Shown: positions 35,230 to 48,019 of the stretch, in pieces | Numbering within the stretch: the first letter of the stretch is position 1 | Layout of the letters: every line of letters begins with the position of its first letter | NCBI GenBank assembly: GCA_965153455.1 | Contig: OZ234504.1 | Coordinates: forward strand, 2,728,001 to 2,792,000 | DNA: 64,000 nucleotides | Direction of reading: 5' to 3' | Origin: Sphagnum compactum | Taxonomy: Eukaryota; Bryophyta; Sphagnopsida; Sphagnales | Program-made: the position numbers and the translations under genes | The notes under the pieces: model-generated | Told to the model about the DNA's origin: nothing | Database searches by the model: none | The model's input: the letters and a program-made list of their open reading frames with translations, nothing else

Positions 35230-38200
35230 TCTATTGAGAATTAAATGCACTCCAAAAGCTCCATTTATGAAAGTGGTCCAATTACTATATTGGTATATAG
35301 TCGAAAACATTTTTCAACTAGTTGGTCAATTATCGAATATTCTCAACATCAACAATGTCCCCAAGTTGAACACCCAACTATGTTGATAAACAATGTGAAA
35401 CATGTTTTAGCAAAAGTGCCATTTAAAAAATATTTTTGGCATCTAAGGTTCTTTAATTGGCATATAATCAAAACATTGATTAATGTTCAATTATTTTGGT
35501 GACACCAACAACACACATACATGGATGATAAAATGTATTAAAGGACAAATGAAATGTAGTCTTGTCTGTAACTATTTATTTCAACTAGGTTAAACAACTC
35601 GTAGGCAACTTTAATTTTAATATTTATCTAAAATTATGATCACATTAACTTCCATGTAAATTTTATTTGTATAAACGAATGGTTTTTTTTGCATATAAAT
35701 ATTAAACTTTAATTTCAAAATAAAGTTTAAGGAAATTTTTAACATATGTTAGTAATAATGTTTATGTTCAATACACATGTAAGTTATTATTTTTATGTAC
35801 ATCATTAAAACATATCAAGTACTGATACATAACTAATAATATTGTGCAACTCTAATGTTTATTCATTTTTATATACATGATATCTTAATATTTGTTTAAA
35901 ATTCTGATAAAAACTCATTAAACATTAATGTACCTTATGTCATTGGCCCAAGTTTGAATGCATTCAATTGAATTTTCCTTCCTAACCCCTTTTTGCAATT
36001 TGTTTGAATTTCTAATAACAATATCCACTAATATTTCAATAATATAATTCACATTTTAGGTTTCAAAATTATGGAATCAACATTATTAAATCAAACTTGG
36101 TGAGGGCTTTCCAATAATAACAAGAATGCCCCCATATTCCAACATAGTTTTCAATATTGGGTTTTTTAGTACATTCAATGAAAACATGGTTCAATAATCG
36201 ATAAATTCCACACCATAACTCCAAACATTTTAAACCAAGTCGGTGCACCCCTATTCATTGAGAACTTTATGATGATATGTCCCATAGCATAACTGAAAAT
36301 GCTATGGTTTGGGAGATATCATTGTGACAAAACAAAACAACTACCTTCCTTTATGAATGAATAATGTAGCATGTGTTGTTGGCCCCAAGTGTGAACACAC
36401 GCAATTCATTTTCCCTTCCAAACCCATTTTTTAAGAAATTGATTGAATTTTCAAAAACAAGATTCATTCAAAATTCAATATCTTCCGCACCTTAAGTATG
36501 AAAATTATTAAATAAACTTCATTAAATTTGACTCACCGATTATTTTCAAGCAGCACCAAGTAAACCCTTAGATTCAAATACACTTTTTAATTATGATTAT
36601 ATTAAGGTTTACCAAGAAAATGATTCAATAATCAATAACCTTTGCATCGTAGCTCCAAAAATTCTCAATCCAAGTCAATGCACCCTACTCATTGTTAGGT
36701 TTTCAAGTATATTAATAGCATTGCATGAAGCAATTTAGTTCAAAAAATCTCAACATAATAAAACAAAACAAAACAAATTATCTACCTTCATAAATGGATT
36801 AAATTACATGTAAGTTTTTTTTGTATCCAATGAATGGTTATGTATGATGGAAATAATTTTTGTGCATATAAATATGTAATTTCAAAATAAAATTTAAAGA
36901 ATTTCTGAAATATGAGTTTGTAATAATGAATGTTCAATATATGTAATTTATTATTTCTTTGTAATCAAGTGTTAATATACAAAAAATCAAGCAATGATAC
37001 ATAATTAATAATTTTGTGGAATTGTAATGTTCATTCATTTTTATACATATGATGTCTTAATATATATTTAAAATAAGAAATAAAAATTCATTAATTATTA
37101 AGATCCATGTAAATGTTTTTTGTATACATGAATGGTTCATTGGTTATGTAAGAGGAAATTTTTTGTGCATATAAATATTACACTTTAATTTGAAAATAAA
37201 ATTTAAACAATTTTGGAATATAAGTCAATTTAATAATGTGTATGTTCAATACATGCATAATTTATTATTTCTATGTAGATTCAATTTTAATTTACAACAT
37301 ATCAAGTATTGATGTTTAATTAATATATTTTTGAAATATGTTCAGTACATTTGTAATTTATTTCCATGTAGATCAATTTTAGTTTACAACATATCATGTA
37401 ATGCTACATTATTAATATTTTTTAGAATTTCAAAACTTTTTCTCGTCTTCGCTATTAGTTCCAATAATATTTTCATGTTTTCCTTGTATTACCATTATTT
37501 TATTATTTATTTATGATTAAATTATATAAATGATGCAACAATTAGAAAAATATATTTGATAAATTATTATGTAATTTCAGAGATTATTTTCATTAACATT
37601 ACTATGTTTATTTTTTATATATTTTTCTTACTTAAACTCTATTATATTAATTCATCATAGTTCCAATAAGTTAGAGAAAAATATGAATAATAATAGTTAA
37701 ATAATTCACTAGCCTAGCCTAACTATTAACTACAATAGTATTATTAATGTTGTTTTTGTAATTATAGCCAATTATTATTTATCATTATATTATAATAATT
37801 AATTCAATAAAATTTTCATTTAAAATTTATTATTGAATATTTATATTTGAGTTAATTCGTTGTTTTATGAAATATTAACAAAAAGTTATAATGGATTTGG
37901 AATTTTTAAAATATTCAATACTAATTAATACTTTTTTAAAAGAGAATTCCATTTAATTGCTGATTTTCTTTTAAACTAACTAATCACCATATTATTTAAT
38001 ATGATGGAAATATGTTTAATTGTTTAATTATACAACTATACAATTAAAAAAATTGATAAATAATTACTACAAGTAATTAGAGTTTCTAACTAAACTTAGA
38101 CTAGGTAGATTATTACTTTAAACCTAGGCATAATTAAACTTAAACTTGCTTATATAACTAGATTACAACTATTTGAGTTACAATTAGGTTGTAATTGGAT

Positions 38201-38680
38201 TATAACTAGGTTATAACTAAAAATTTATCCCAATTGTTTGGCTTCCATTCCATGAAAATAAATCATTTAAAGGAGTGCATTAAGATTGTTGGAGAACATG
38301 ATAAATATGAAAATGTAATAGTCATTTGGGATGATCCAATTAAAAAGGTTCAACCCTAAAGGTTCAACCAAATGAAATATAATTTCATTTATAATTACCA
38401 CATGGCCTAGGTCTAGGTCTAGCATAAGTGTCTAGGTCCAACCCTAATTTAATCCTAAGTTGAATGGCCTATGTTTAGGTTTAGCCTAAAGACCTAGGTT
38501 TAAAGTAAAACGATGATTAGGCACGATGTGGCTTAACCTATTGATGTGGATGTGCTAAGTGTCATTTAACTATTTGTTGACCTCAAATTTTGTGAGCATG
38601 CCACATGTCATTTAACTATTCATAGACCCCAAATTGAATGTTTCAATTGTAATTTTTTGAATATTTAAAAAAATTATTCA
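35230..38680. other. 3' spacer of unit 1
   Basis: A decayed last repeat may be present: a frame at 35306-35379 reads QLVGQLSNILNINNVPKLNT. The rest is very AT-rich. Two blocks, about 35940-36270 and 36370-36700, are diverged copies of each other (gcccaagt-tgaa, cattcaattgaattttcc, ccaagtcggtgcaccc with -actcattg). No gene is recognised. The same sequence recurs in unit 2 at 48020-51510. Confidence 0.7.
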
Positions 38681-38683
38681 CAA

Positions 38684-39800
38684 TTGCCAAGTAAATTGAG
38701 CCGTTTACTCTTTTGGTGCACAAATGTGGATGCATTGAGCAAAAACCCGGTTGGCAAGTATGAAGCCGATGAAGAGTTTGGAAGTGAGATTCATGATTTA
38801 AATAGGATTACACAAGAGGTTTCCATGTCCACTAAGGGTAGTGAAATTATCAAAAATCTTTTCATTGTGATAGAAGGGGATGCAACACCAGACCACATTG
38901 AGGTCCAAACTTATAAAAGAATATAAATCATTTTGTTACCAAGACGAGGAACATGATCAAAGGAAGAATGTTGAACAATAAAGACCAAAATACACTCTAC
39001 AAGATTATTAGAATCTGGCCCATGAAGCACAAACCTTGGTTGATCAAACCAAGACAAAGATTATTATTTGACCATAGATGGATGGGGACGAACAAAACTA
39101 CTGCTTAGACATTTGGGAAAATCCTTTGAGTATGAAATTACTCACTAGTGGTTCATTAACATAAATGCAGGCACTCTTGTTGACATTGAAATGACAAAAC
39201 AAAAAGTGATGAGATATCACCAGCAGGAAGATACATTATATTTTTAAAACCTAATGGTTGCTAAACCAGACGACATATTTGTAATAATGAAAAATAAGCA
39301 CAATGAGATTGGACATTTTGGTGAGGCAAGGATGTTTGCTAAAATTAAATGCGATTTTTTTGGCATGATAGGACATATTAAGCTAAATAGCTTGTTAACG
39401 TTTGTGATAAATGCCAATTGGCCAAACAAACTGGCAATATGAGGTCTAGAATGGAAGGTATGAAGAACATACGTATGTGTGATTTCGTTTATCGAATGGT
39501 TATTGATATTGCAGGATTTTGCTTGATAATCTAATGGCAATAAACATGTTCTTATTGTTATTGACCACTATTCCAAGTGGTGTGAAACATGTCATGTGAA
39601 AGAGCATGATGTAGTTATTGTAGTCATATTCCTTGAAGATGAAATTATATGTTGATTTGGAATGCCCAAGTACATTCCCACAAATAAGGGCAATGAGTCG
39701 ATGAAAGAGAATTTGATGTTCTATGTCAAGATTATAATATCATACACCAGATTATCGCACCAGCATGGCAACAAAATTTGTGTCATTAAATTTTTTGGAT
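38684..39800 (+). mobile_element. Degenerate Ty3/gypsy retrotransposon remnant, unit 1
   Basis: Fragments lie in the order expected for gypsy pol. NVDALSKNPVGKYEADEEFG (about 38725-38784) is the RT/RNase H tail (NVADALSR type). HNEIGHFGEARMFAKIK (39299-39349) is the integrase HHCC zinc-binding start. The integrase core strand LIVIDHYSKWCETCHVKEHD lies at about 39551-39612. Many stops and shifts break the frame. No LTRs are recognised. The remnant was present before the tandem duplication, since unit 2 carries it too. Confidence 0.7.
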
Positions 39801-40954
39801 GACTAAGCCCTAACCAAATGAAATGGGGTGATATTGCCCTAATGAATGATTTACTATGTTGATGGATGTATTGGTAGAAAACACCAAGAAACGGGACGGT
39901 TGGTGATCATGAACTTTAAAGGAGTTGCATTTTGCTTTTTGATGTCTTTGCTAGTTTCTTGTGTTTTTGTTGTTTATAGGTTATGGAATTTGGTGTGTCG
40001 TTCATGGAATGTCGACACCCACCACGTTAGAAGTTGGTGGCGGAGTGTTGTTTCTTGGATTTTCTTTGGTTGCGTGAGGAAGATGATGCAAAATTCCTAA
40101 TAGGGGAAAAATGTGTTTGGTGGGGAGAGGAAATAAATACCTGATGACGACTCAAGCTAAACACATTGGTTTTAAGATTCAAATTCATCTCAATTTCGTT
40201 TTGTTGTTTGGAAGCTTTCAAAAGGAATGCATAAAGCTTGTGATTTTAACTAGGTTACTCGTGTTTGCTTCAGGATTTCTGTTGTGCTAAAACTAATGAG
40301 CACAACATTAAAAGTTAATGTGTCAGTAGAGTTTTTAGGATGGACGTGATGAGAGGTTCAAAGGGGTTATTTGGATTGGCCTTAATGGGGTTCCTATTTA
40401 ATTTGAACGTGCTTGAAAATTATGTTGGGACATGGGAAAGACTAAATACTTAAATGTTTGAAAGTAAGTTATTTGTAATGGGAAATTTTTGGGAAATTTT
40501 GAAAAGACATTCTTGTTGGGTTTGTGTCCCAATTCCTTAGGGGTCGGAGGCCTTAGTGGCCCAAATGTCGAGGAAAATGTCATGAAATACAAATGAACCA
40601 ACCTAAATGGCTTAGTTAATCAACCCAAACTTGAATGAATTCAATTCTTAGAATTAACCTTTATTGATCGACATATGTTCCACCTACTATGTAACAGTAT
40701 TTACTTAATTGAACTATGTTTTGAAACTTTGACACATGTGAATGATCTTAATTTGTTAGTCATGTAAGATACATTTGGCATTCTCCAATTCATCTACTAT
40801 TGTCTTCTTGTTAGACTTAATATTTTCAATTAATTATTATTTTTATCTAACTACTATAATTCATATATTGCATTCCTCCAATTTATTGTATAGTCAAATA
40901 ATTTGCAAAAGATGTTTGAACAATTGTGTTGACTCTTTTTCATTTTCTTTGCAG

Positions 40955-43900
40955 AAACATATAGTGCATGATTTAAATCCCACTTGCAATTCCAATAGTC
41001 CAAACTTGACCATCGTTTTTTTTCATGGGATTGTTTTTGGCACAAATGATGAATGGAAGGAAACATGGACAACATGCCCCACCAACAATAGAGAAGAGTG
41101 CATATGTTGGCCAGAAAAGTGGCTACCCGAAGACTTGAACAACAATGTTCGAATTTTATCATTGTCTTATGATTCTAAAATTGTGACAAGTGTTCACAAT
41201 GATGTGATTGAAATTGGCAAAAACCTCATTCAAAGTTTGGTTACAAATTCAAGGTGTGACAATCTCTTCTATTTAAGGACAAATTAATTATTTCTCCTTA
41301 TGTACATTAAAGATAATTGTTTAGATCTTTAGAATTTCTTAAATGTTTTGCAGGAGTTAATTGTTCATGTGTGCTAGTATTGTGATACACACCAACAAGT
41401 TTCAATTTATTTGAATTCATGTAGGAGAACATAAAATGGGGCTTACGTGCAAATGTTCTTGTTTGAGGATAATAACAAAGTCTATGTTCATATTATAAGT
41501 TCATGGTACAACTAGTTTGGTTTTGATGACAACTTTTAGGTCGAACTTTTTGGAGCTTTATCTTTGGTAACGGAATTGAATTAAATTAAATTCTATTAAT
41601 ACATGTGTAGAAAATTTGCATCCATTTCATTGCAAAATATATATTTCAAAAGGAGTGTATATATTTTTTTAGTTTCTTTTTATTTTAACAATATTTCCAA
41701 GGTAACATAGAAGATGAGTTGTGCATTAACACAAGAATGTAAACGCCTACATACTTGTACATTATAATTGTTTTACCAAAACATGGTTGTCGCATTTTTT
41801 AGGTAAATTAATGGAATAATGAAATAAATGACAAATGACAAGCAAATCAATTACGAACTTATGGCTTAGGTCATGTGTGAATTGGAAAATTGTCCCCAAG
41901 TATAATATGACAAATTTGTACATGTTAATACAATGTTGATAATGGAATTTTATGCATTGTTGAATATTTTGTAGTTATCAATCGCTTTGGGATGGACCGG
42001 TGGCATTAATTGCTTATAGTTTTGGAGGTCTCATACTCAAAAGCTTGGTGGTTGAAGCTCACAAACATGTACATCAAAGGTCCAAAAATTGTTTGGATGA
42101 TGAAGTCCACAAATGTTGTAAGACATTTTTGAACAATGTTAAAGGCGTAGTATTTTATGGTGTACCACATATTGGTGGTACCCAATATTTGCCAAATTAT
42201 TTCATTTGGCAACATCAACAAATCAACACATTGAACAAGTGTGCAACCCAATCTGGATTTTTAAAAAGTTTAGAATCTTTCAACCCACAAATGGAACACC
42301 TTTCAATAGATTTTAAAAATGTTATTCCTGAAGACGTCAACATTTATGCATTTGGCGAAGGATTACCACTCGATGAAAATTGGGTAAGATTTTTATTTCA
42401 CCACATTGAAAGTTATCCAACTAAGTTTAAAACTTGTGTGCGATCATGTACTCAATATTTCTTAATACAATAATGTGGTGAATGGGTCATGTGTTTTATG
42501 AACTTTGTTTCATGAAATACTATTGATGGAAAGAAAATTTTTGATTGATTTTAAACATCACAAAATAGGTTTTAAATTTTCCCTTCATCAAATTAATTCC
42601 ATATAAATATTTGTCATGAAAATCATATCATCATTAAAACATGTAAAATTAATGAAATTAAAGACCAATAACTTTGTGATTTACTTGCCAAAGGGTTGAA
42701 AGAAATTACTTTGACACAAAATATTTCATTATTATTCAAACGTCAATAGTTAATAAGTTATAGTTTCCATCACCATTTGGAATTACTGTGTTACTTATAA
42801 GTTCAAACATAGTTGAACAAACAAATCAATGAGTTCCATTAACTTAATCTTTTGCTCATGCAGGGAATTTTAGTGCCGTATGCCTCAGCTATTCAATTGT
42901 CAAACAACAACCATTATAGAATTGAGGATGCTAATCACTTGACAATTTGCAAGCCACCAAACAAAGATCATCCAAGCTATTATTTATTGTTAAAATGTTT
43001 GAGAATATGTATGCAGGTAAAAACATCAAATCTAAGTCTTTTGACTTCCTATATGTTCATGTTATTTTATACATTTTAGGTCATAACACACTTGATGTGT
43101 ATCACATATGCAATGTCATATATATTGGTTATCAAATAAGAAAGATAACATATAAATGACCTATATTTTGTGAATTTTGACAGAAAAATATATTGCTTCC
43201 ACCTTTGCCATGTCATGAGGTGGTGTTGATTAACAAAGCAAACGACATAAACATCTTGTTACAAAAGGAATCTATTGTTGGTTTGGTTGGAATGGGGGGT
43301 ATTGGGAAAACCACTTTGAGCAAAAAATTCTATCGTTTGTTCCACAACCAATGTGACAAATCTAGTTTTTTGGAGGATGTGAATTCAAAGGACAATATCA
43401 ATGATGTCATAAAACAACTCCTACATGATTTGTGTGACAAAAAGGTATGCAAGGATGAAAATGTGAACAAAGAAGACTTTGACAAAATTAGGCAGTGTAT
43501 GATATCGAAGAAAGTGTTAGTGGTGGTGGATGATGTTGGTAAAGTGAAGAACCTTACATCCTTGCCAATTTTCATTGATAAGGCTGCTAGGAATGCAAAT
43601 TCTAAAAGCAGAGTATTTGTGAATTGTCGAAATTGGCAAAGTCTAAAATCTCACGTAAGTGAAGATGGAAAAATGATCATAAAATCTTTGGAGGAAGAAC
43701 AAGCAATGGAACTTTTTATGTTCCATGCATTCGGTAATGCAAATCATGTTCCAACAAAAGATTTCAAAGATATGTGTAAGGAGATTATAAAAGCTTGTGG
43801 GGTGCTCCCTTTAAGTCTTAAAGTATTGGGTTCTTTTTTGTGCGATACTAAAGAATTGGAAATCTGGGAAGGCGCATTGAACAAATTGAAAGGTGGGCAA

Positions 43901-46900
43901 AGTTTCACCGGGGGCAATGATAATGAAAAGCTTTGGAGCAAATTGAAGATTTCTTCTGAGTACTTGGATAAGCAACATCAAAGCATGTTTTTGGATATTG
44001 CTTGTTTTTTTGGTGGTTTGAAAATAAGGACAATTTGTCGAGCGTGGAACGGAAATTATTTACACCCAAAATTTGCATTGCAAAATTTACAACATAGATC
44101 TTTAATCCAACAGGCAGAAGGTGGAATCTTGTACATACATGAACAATTACGAGACATGGGTCAAAATATTGCAATGGAACTTCCAATTATGAATCGATTT
44201 ATATGGAAAGCAAATGAGTCAAATTTCGTTTTACAAAACGATGAGGTTGTCACCATATTATTTCAATCCTATAATTTTATTTCGATTTTCTAAATTTTTT
44301 TTAAATGTCCAAAAACAAATGTTTTAACTTTGAATCTTAATTTTATAAATAATTTTTTAAAATAGAAATTGACAATAAGATGAAATTTTTTTTATATTGA
44401 TAATCCTTTTGTTTTCATTTCATGTGATAGGTGGTGGATATTTTAGAAGGCATTTCATTGAAAAAATGTGTCAATTTGGCTACATTGTCCCAAATTGGTT
44501 CCAAGGGATTTCGCAACCTTAGGTTGGTTGACTTAACAGAAGCTTCACCAACTATTGTGGAAAATTGCATTCAAGGGCGAAATTTGAATAATGTTCAGTG
44601 GTTGTGCCTAAAAAATTGCATGATTCGAAAGTTGCCAAGTAATTTGTTTTATTGTTTACTATTGCAAGTACTTGATTTGTCAGGGTGTTCAACCTTGGAA
44701 AAATTACCTTTATCTATGGGCCAATTGAATGCACTCCAAGAGCTTGATTTGTCAAGGTGTTCCAACTTGAAAGAACTACCTTCATCTATTGGCCAATTGA
44801 TTGAACTCCAAGCGCTTTATTTGTCAAGGTGTTCCAAGTTGAAAGAACTACCTTCATCTATTGGCCAATTGAATGCACTCCAAGAGCTTGATTTGAGCAG
44901 GTGTTACAACTTGAAAGAATTACCTTCACCAATTGGCCAATTGAATGCACTCCAAAATCTTTATTTGTGGGGGTGTTATAACTTGAAAGAACTACTTTCA
45001 TCTATTGGCCAATTGATTGCACTCCAAGAGCTTTATTTAAAAGGGTGTTGCAACTTTCAAGAACTACCTTCATCTATTGGCCAATTGAATGCACTCCAAC
45101 AGCTTTATTTGGAAGAGTGTTTCAACTTGAAAGAACTACCTTCACCTATTGGCCAATTGAATGCACTCCAAGAGCTTCATTTGTCAGGGTGTTCCAACTT
45201 GAAAGAACTACCTTCATCTATTGGCCAATTGAATGCACTCCAAAAGCTTAATTTGTGGAACTTGAAAGAACTACCTTCATCTATTGGCCAATTGATTGCA
45301 CTCCAAGCGCTTTGTTTGGAAGAGTGTTTCAACTTGAAAAAACTACCTTCATCTATTGGCCAATTGAATGCACGCCAAATGCTTCATTTGACCGAGTGTT
45401 CCAACTTGAAAGAACTACCTTCATCAATTGGCCAATTGAATGCACTCCAAAATCTTTGTTTGTGGGGGTGTTTCAACTTGAAAGAACTACCTTCATCTAT
45501 TGGCCACTTGAATGCACTCCAAGAACTTATGTGTGGGTGTTCCAAGTTGAAAGAACTACCTTCATCTATTGGCCAATTGAATGCACTCCAAAAGTTTGAT
45601 TTGAGCGTGTGTTGCAACTTGCAAGAACTACCTTCATCTTTTGGCCAATTGAATGCACTCCAACAGCTTACTTTGTGGAGGTGTTCCAACTTGAAAGAAC
45701 TACCTTCATCTATTGGCCAATTGATTGCACTCCAAGCGCTTTGTTTGGAAGAGTGTTTCAACTTGAAAAAACTACCTTCATCTATTGGCCAATTGAATGC
45801 ACGCCAAATGCTTCATTTGACCGAGTGTTCCAACTTGAAAGAACTACCTTCATCAATTGGCCAATTGAATGCACTCCAAAATCTTTGTTTGTGGGGGTGT
45901 TTCAACTTGAAAGAACTACCTTCATCTATTGGCCACTTGAATGCACTCCAAGAACTTATGTGTGGGTGTTCCAAGTTGAAAGAACTACCTTCATCTATTG
46001 GCCAATTGAATGCACTCCAAAAGTTTGATTTGAGCGTGTGTTGCAACTTGCAAGAACTACCTTCATCTTTTGGCCAATTGAATGCACTCCAACAGCTTAC
46101 TTTGTGGAGGTGTTCCAACTTGAAAGAACTACCTTCATCTAAGGGCCAATTGAATGCACTCCAAGAGCTTGATTTGTCAGGGTGTTCCAACTTGAAAGAA
46201 CTACTTTCATCTATTGGCCAATTGAATGCACTCCAACAGCTTTATTTGGAAGAGTCTTCCAACTTGAAAGAACTACCTTCATCTATTGGCCAATTGAATG
46301 CACTCCAAAAGCTTTATTTGGGAGAGTGCTCCAACTTGAAAGAACTACCTTCATTTATTGGCCAATTGAATGCACTCCAAGAGCTTGATTTACAAGGGTG
46401 TTCCAAGTTGAAAGAACTACCTTCATCTATTGGCCAATTGAATGCACTCCAAGAGCTTGATTTACGAGGGTGTTCCAACTTGAAAGAACAACCTTCATCT
46501 ATTGGCCAATTGAATGCACTCCAAGAGCTTGATTTACGAGGGTGTCCCAACTTGAAAGAACTACCTTCATCTATTGGGCAATTGAATGCACTCCAAGAGC
46601 TTGATTTGTCAGGGTGTTCCAACTTGAAAGAACTACCTTCATCTATTGGCCAATTGAATGCACTCCAAGAGCTTGATTTGTCAGGGTGTTCCAACTTGAA
46701 AAAACTATCTTCATCTATTGGCCAATTGAATGCACTCCAAAAGCTTTATTTGGGAGAGTGTTACAACTTGAAAGAACAACCTTCATCTATTGGCCAATTG
46801 AATGCACTCCAAGAGCTTGATTTACAAGGGTGTTCCAACTTGAACGAACTGCCTTCATCTATTGGCCAATTGAATGCACTCCAAGAGCTTTTTTTGTCAG

Positions 46901-47016
46901 AGTGTTCCAACTTGAAAGAACTACCTTCATCTCTTGGCCAATTGAATGCACTCCAAAAGCCTTATTTACGAGGGTGTTCCAACTTGAAAGAACTTCTTCA
47001 TCTATTGGTCAATTAA
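40955..47016 (+). CDS. HNL receptor copy 2: alpha/beta-hydrolase-NB-ARC-LRR, no visible start exon
   Basis: Exons 40955-41253, 41975-42383, 42864-43016, 43184-44245 and 44431-47016 have the same borders and lengths as copy 1 except the last, giving 1502 residues. Hydrolase features match copy 1 (AYSFGG; FYGVPHIGGT; EDANHLTICKP). NB-ARC: intact P-loop GMGGIGKTT, VLVVVDDVGK and LDIACFF, but GLPL reads CGVLPLSLK (Gly to Val). The exon carries 32 LRRs, then a 1-bp deletion near 46995 changes the frame and ends it as LKELLHLLVN. One repeat lacks three residues (LNLW-NLKEL, about 45255) without shifting the frame. The first exon here contains no Met and unit 2 contains no copy of the 28055 exon, so copy 2 may be untranslatable, or translated only from read-through transcripts of copy 1. 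Confidence 0.8.
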
Positions 47017-48019
47017 ATGCACTCTAAAAGCTTTATTTGTCAGGGTGTTCCAACTTGAAAGAATTACCTTCATCTATTGGTCAATTGAATGCACTCCAAA
47101 AGCTTTATTTGGGAGAGTGGTCCAACTTGAAAGAACTACCTTCATCTATTGGCCAATTGCATGCATTCCAAGAGCTTCATTTCTCAGGGTGTTCCAACTT
47201 GAAAGAACTACCTTCATCTATTGGCCAATTGAATGCACTCCAAGAGCTTCATTTGTCAGGGTGTTTCAACTTGAAAAAACTACCTTCATCTCTTGGCCAA
47301 TTGAATATTTGTCAGCGTGTTTCAACTTGAAAGAATTACCTTCATCTATTGGCTAATTGAATGCACTCCAAGAGCTTCATTTGTCAGGGTGTTCCAACTT
47401 GAAAGAACTACCTTCATCTATTGGCCAATTGAATGCACTTCAAGAGCTTCATTTGTCAGGGTGTTCGAACTTGAAAAAACTACCTTCATCTATTGGCCAA
47501 TTGAATGCACTCCAAAAGCTTTCTTTGGGAGAGTGTTCCAACTTGAAAGAACTACCTTCATCTATTGGCCAATTGAATGCACTCCAAGAACTTCATTTGT
47601 CAGGGTGTTCCAACTTGAAAGAATTACGTTCATCAATTGGCCAATTGAATGCACTCCAAGAGCTTCATTTGTCAAGGTGTTCCAACTTGAAAGAACTACC
47701 CTCATCTATTGGCCAATTGAATGCACTCCAAAAGCTTTATTTGGGAGGGTGTTCCAACTTGAAAGAATTACTTTCATCTATTGGCCAATTGAATGCACTC
47801 CAAGAGCTTGATTTGACAGGGTGTTTCAACTTGAAAGAATTACCTTCATCTATTGGCCATTTGAATGCACTCCAAAAGCTTGATTTGACAGGGTGTTCCA
47901 ACTTGAAAGAATTACCTTCATCTATTGGCCAATTGAATGCAGTCCAAGAGCTTGATTTGATAGGGTCTTCCAAGTTGAAAGAACTACCTTCATCTATTGG
48001 TCAATTCAATGCACTCTAA
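44695..48019 (+). repeat. LRR-coding 72-bp tandem array, copy 2 (about 46 units)
   Basis: The framework is the same as in copy 1, with a larger repertoire of exposed-strand variants (ELDLSGC, ALCLEEC, MLHLTEC, NLCLWGC, QLTLWRC, ELDLRGC and others). A six-unit block is duplicated in tandem with a 429-bp offset (about 45275-45703 and 45704-46132). The offset is 429 rather than 432 because one unit (ELMCGC) lacks a codon in both blocks. By eye the two blocks are identical. Confidence 0.92.
47017..48019 (+). pseudogene. Broken 3' LRR segment of HNL copy 2
   Basis: About 14 further repeats follow the frameshift near 46995. They are broken by a CAA-to-TAA stop at about 47026, a 17-bp deletion near 47305 (SLGQLN joined directly to a strand codon), and another CAA-to-TAA at about 47353. 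From 47357 the frame is clean again to TAA at 48017-48019. Both nonsense changes are C-to-T in the same repeat family, as expected for deamination of methylated cytosines. Confidence 0.8.

Larger units (their letters stand above)
28774..40505 (+). repeat. Tandem duplication, unit 1 (11.7 kb)
   Basis: The sequence from 28774 (gacattcttattgggtttgtg) recurs from 40506 (gacattcttgttgggtttgtg) in the same orientation with gene, spacer and transposon remnant in the same order. Exon lengths of the two receptor genes are identical up to the LRR exon (299, 409, 153 and 1062 bp). Unit 1 ends where unit 2 starts. The trinucleotide gac is shared by the left, junction and right breakpoints (28774, 40506 and 53298). 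Confidence 0.92.

Noticed and set aside
45384-46694. Long minus-strand frames (SSWSAFNWPIDEGSSFKLEHP repeats) across the LRR arrays
   Set aside because: They mirror the 72-bp periodicity of the LRR-coding strand. The plus frame has the NLR context and splice sites.
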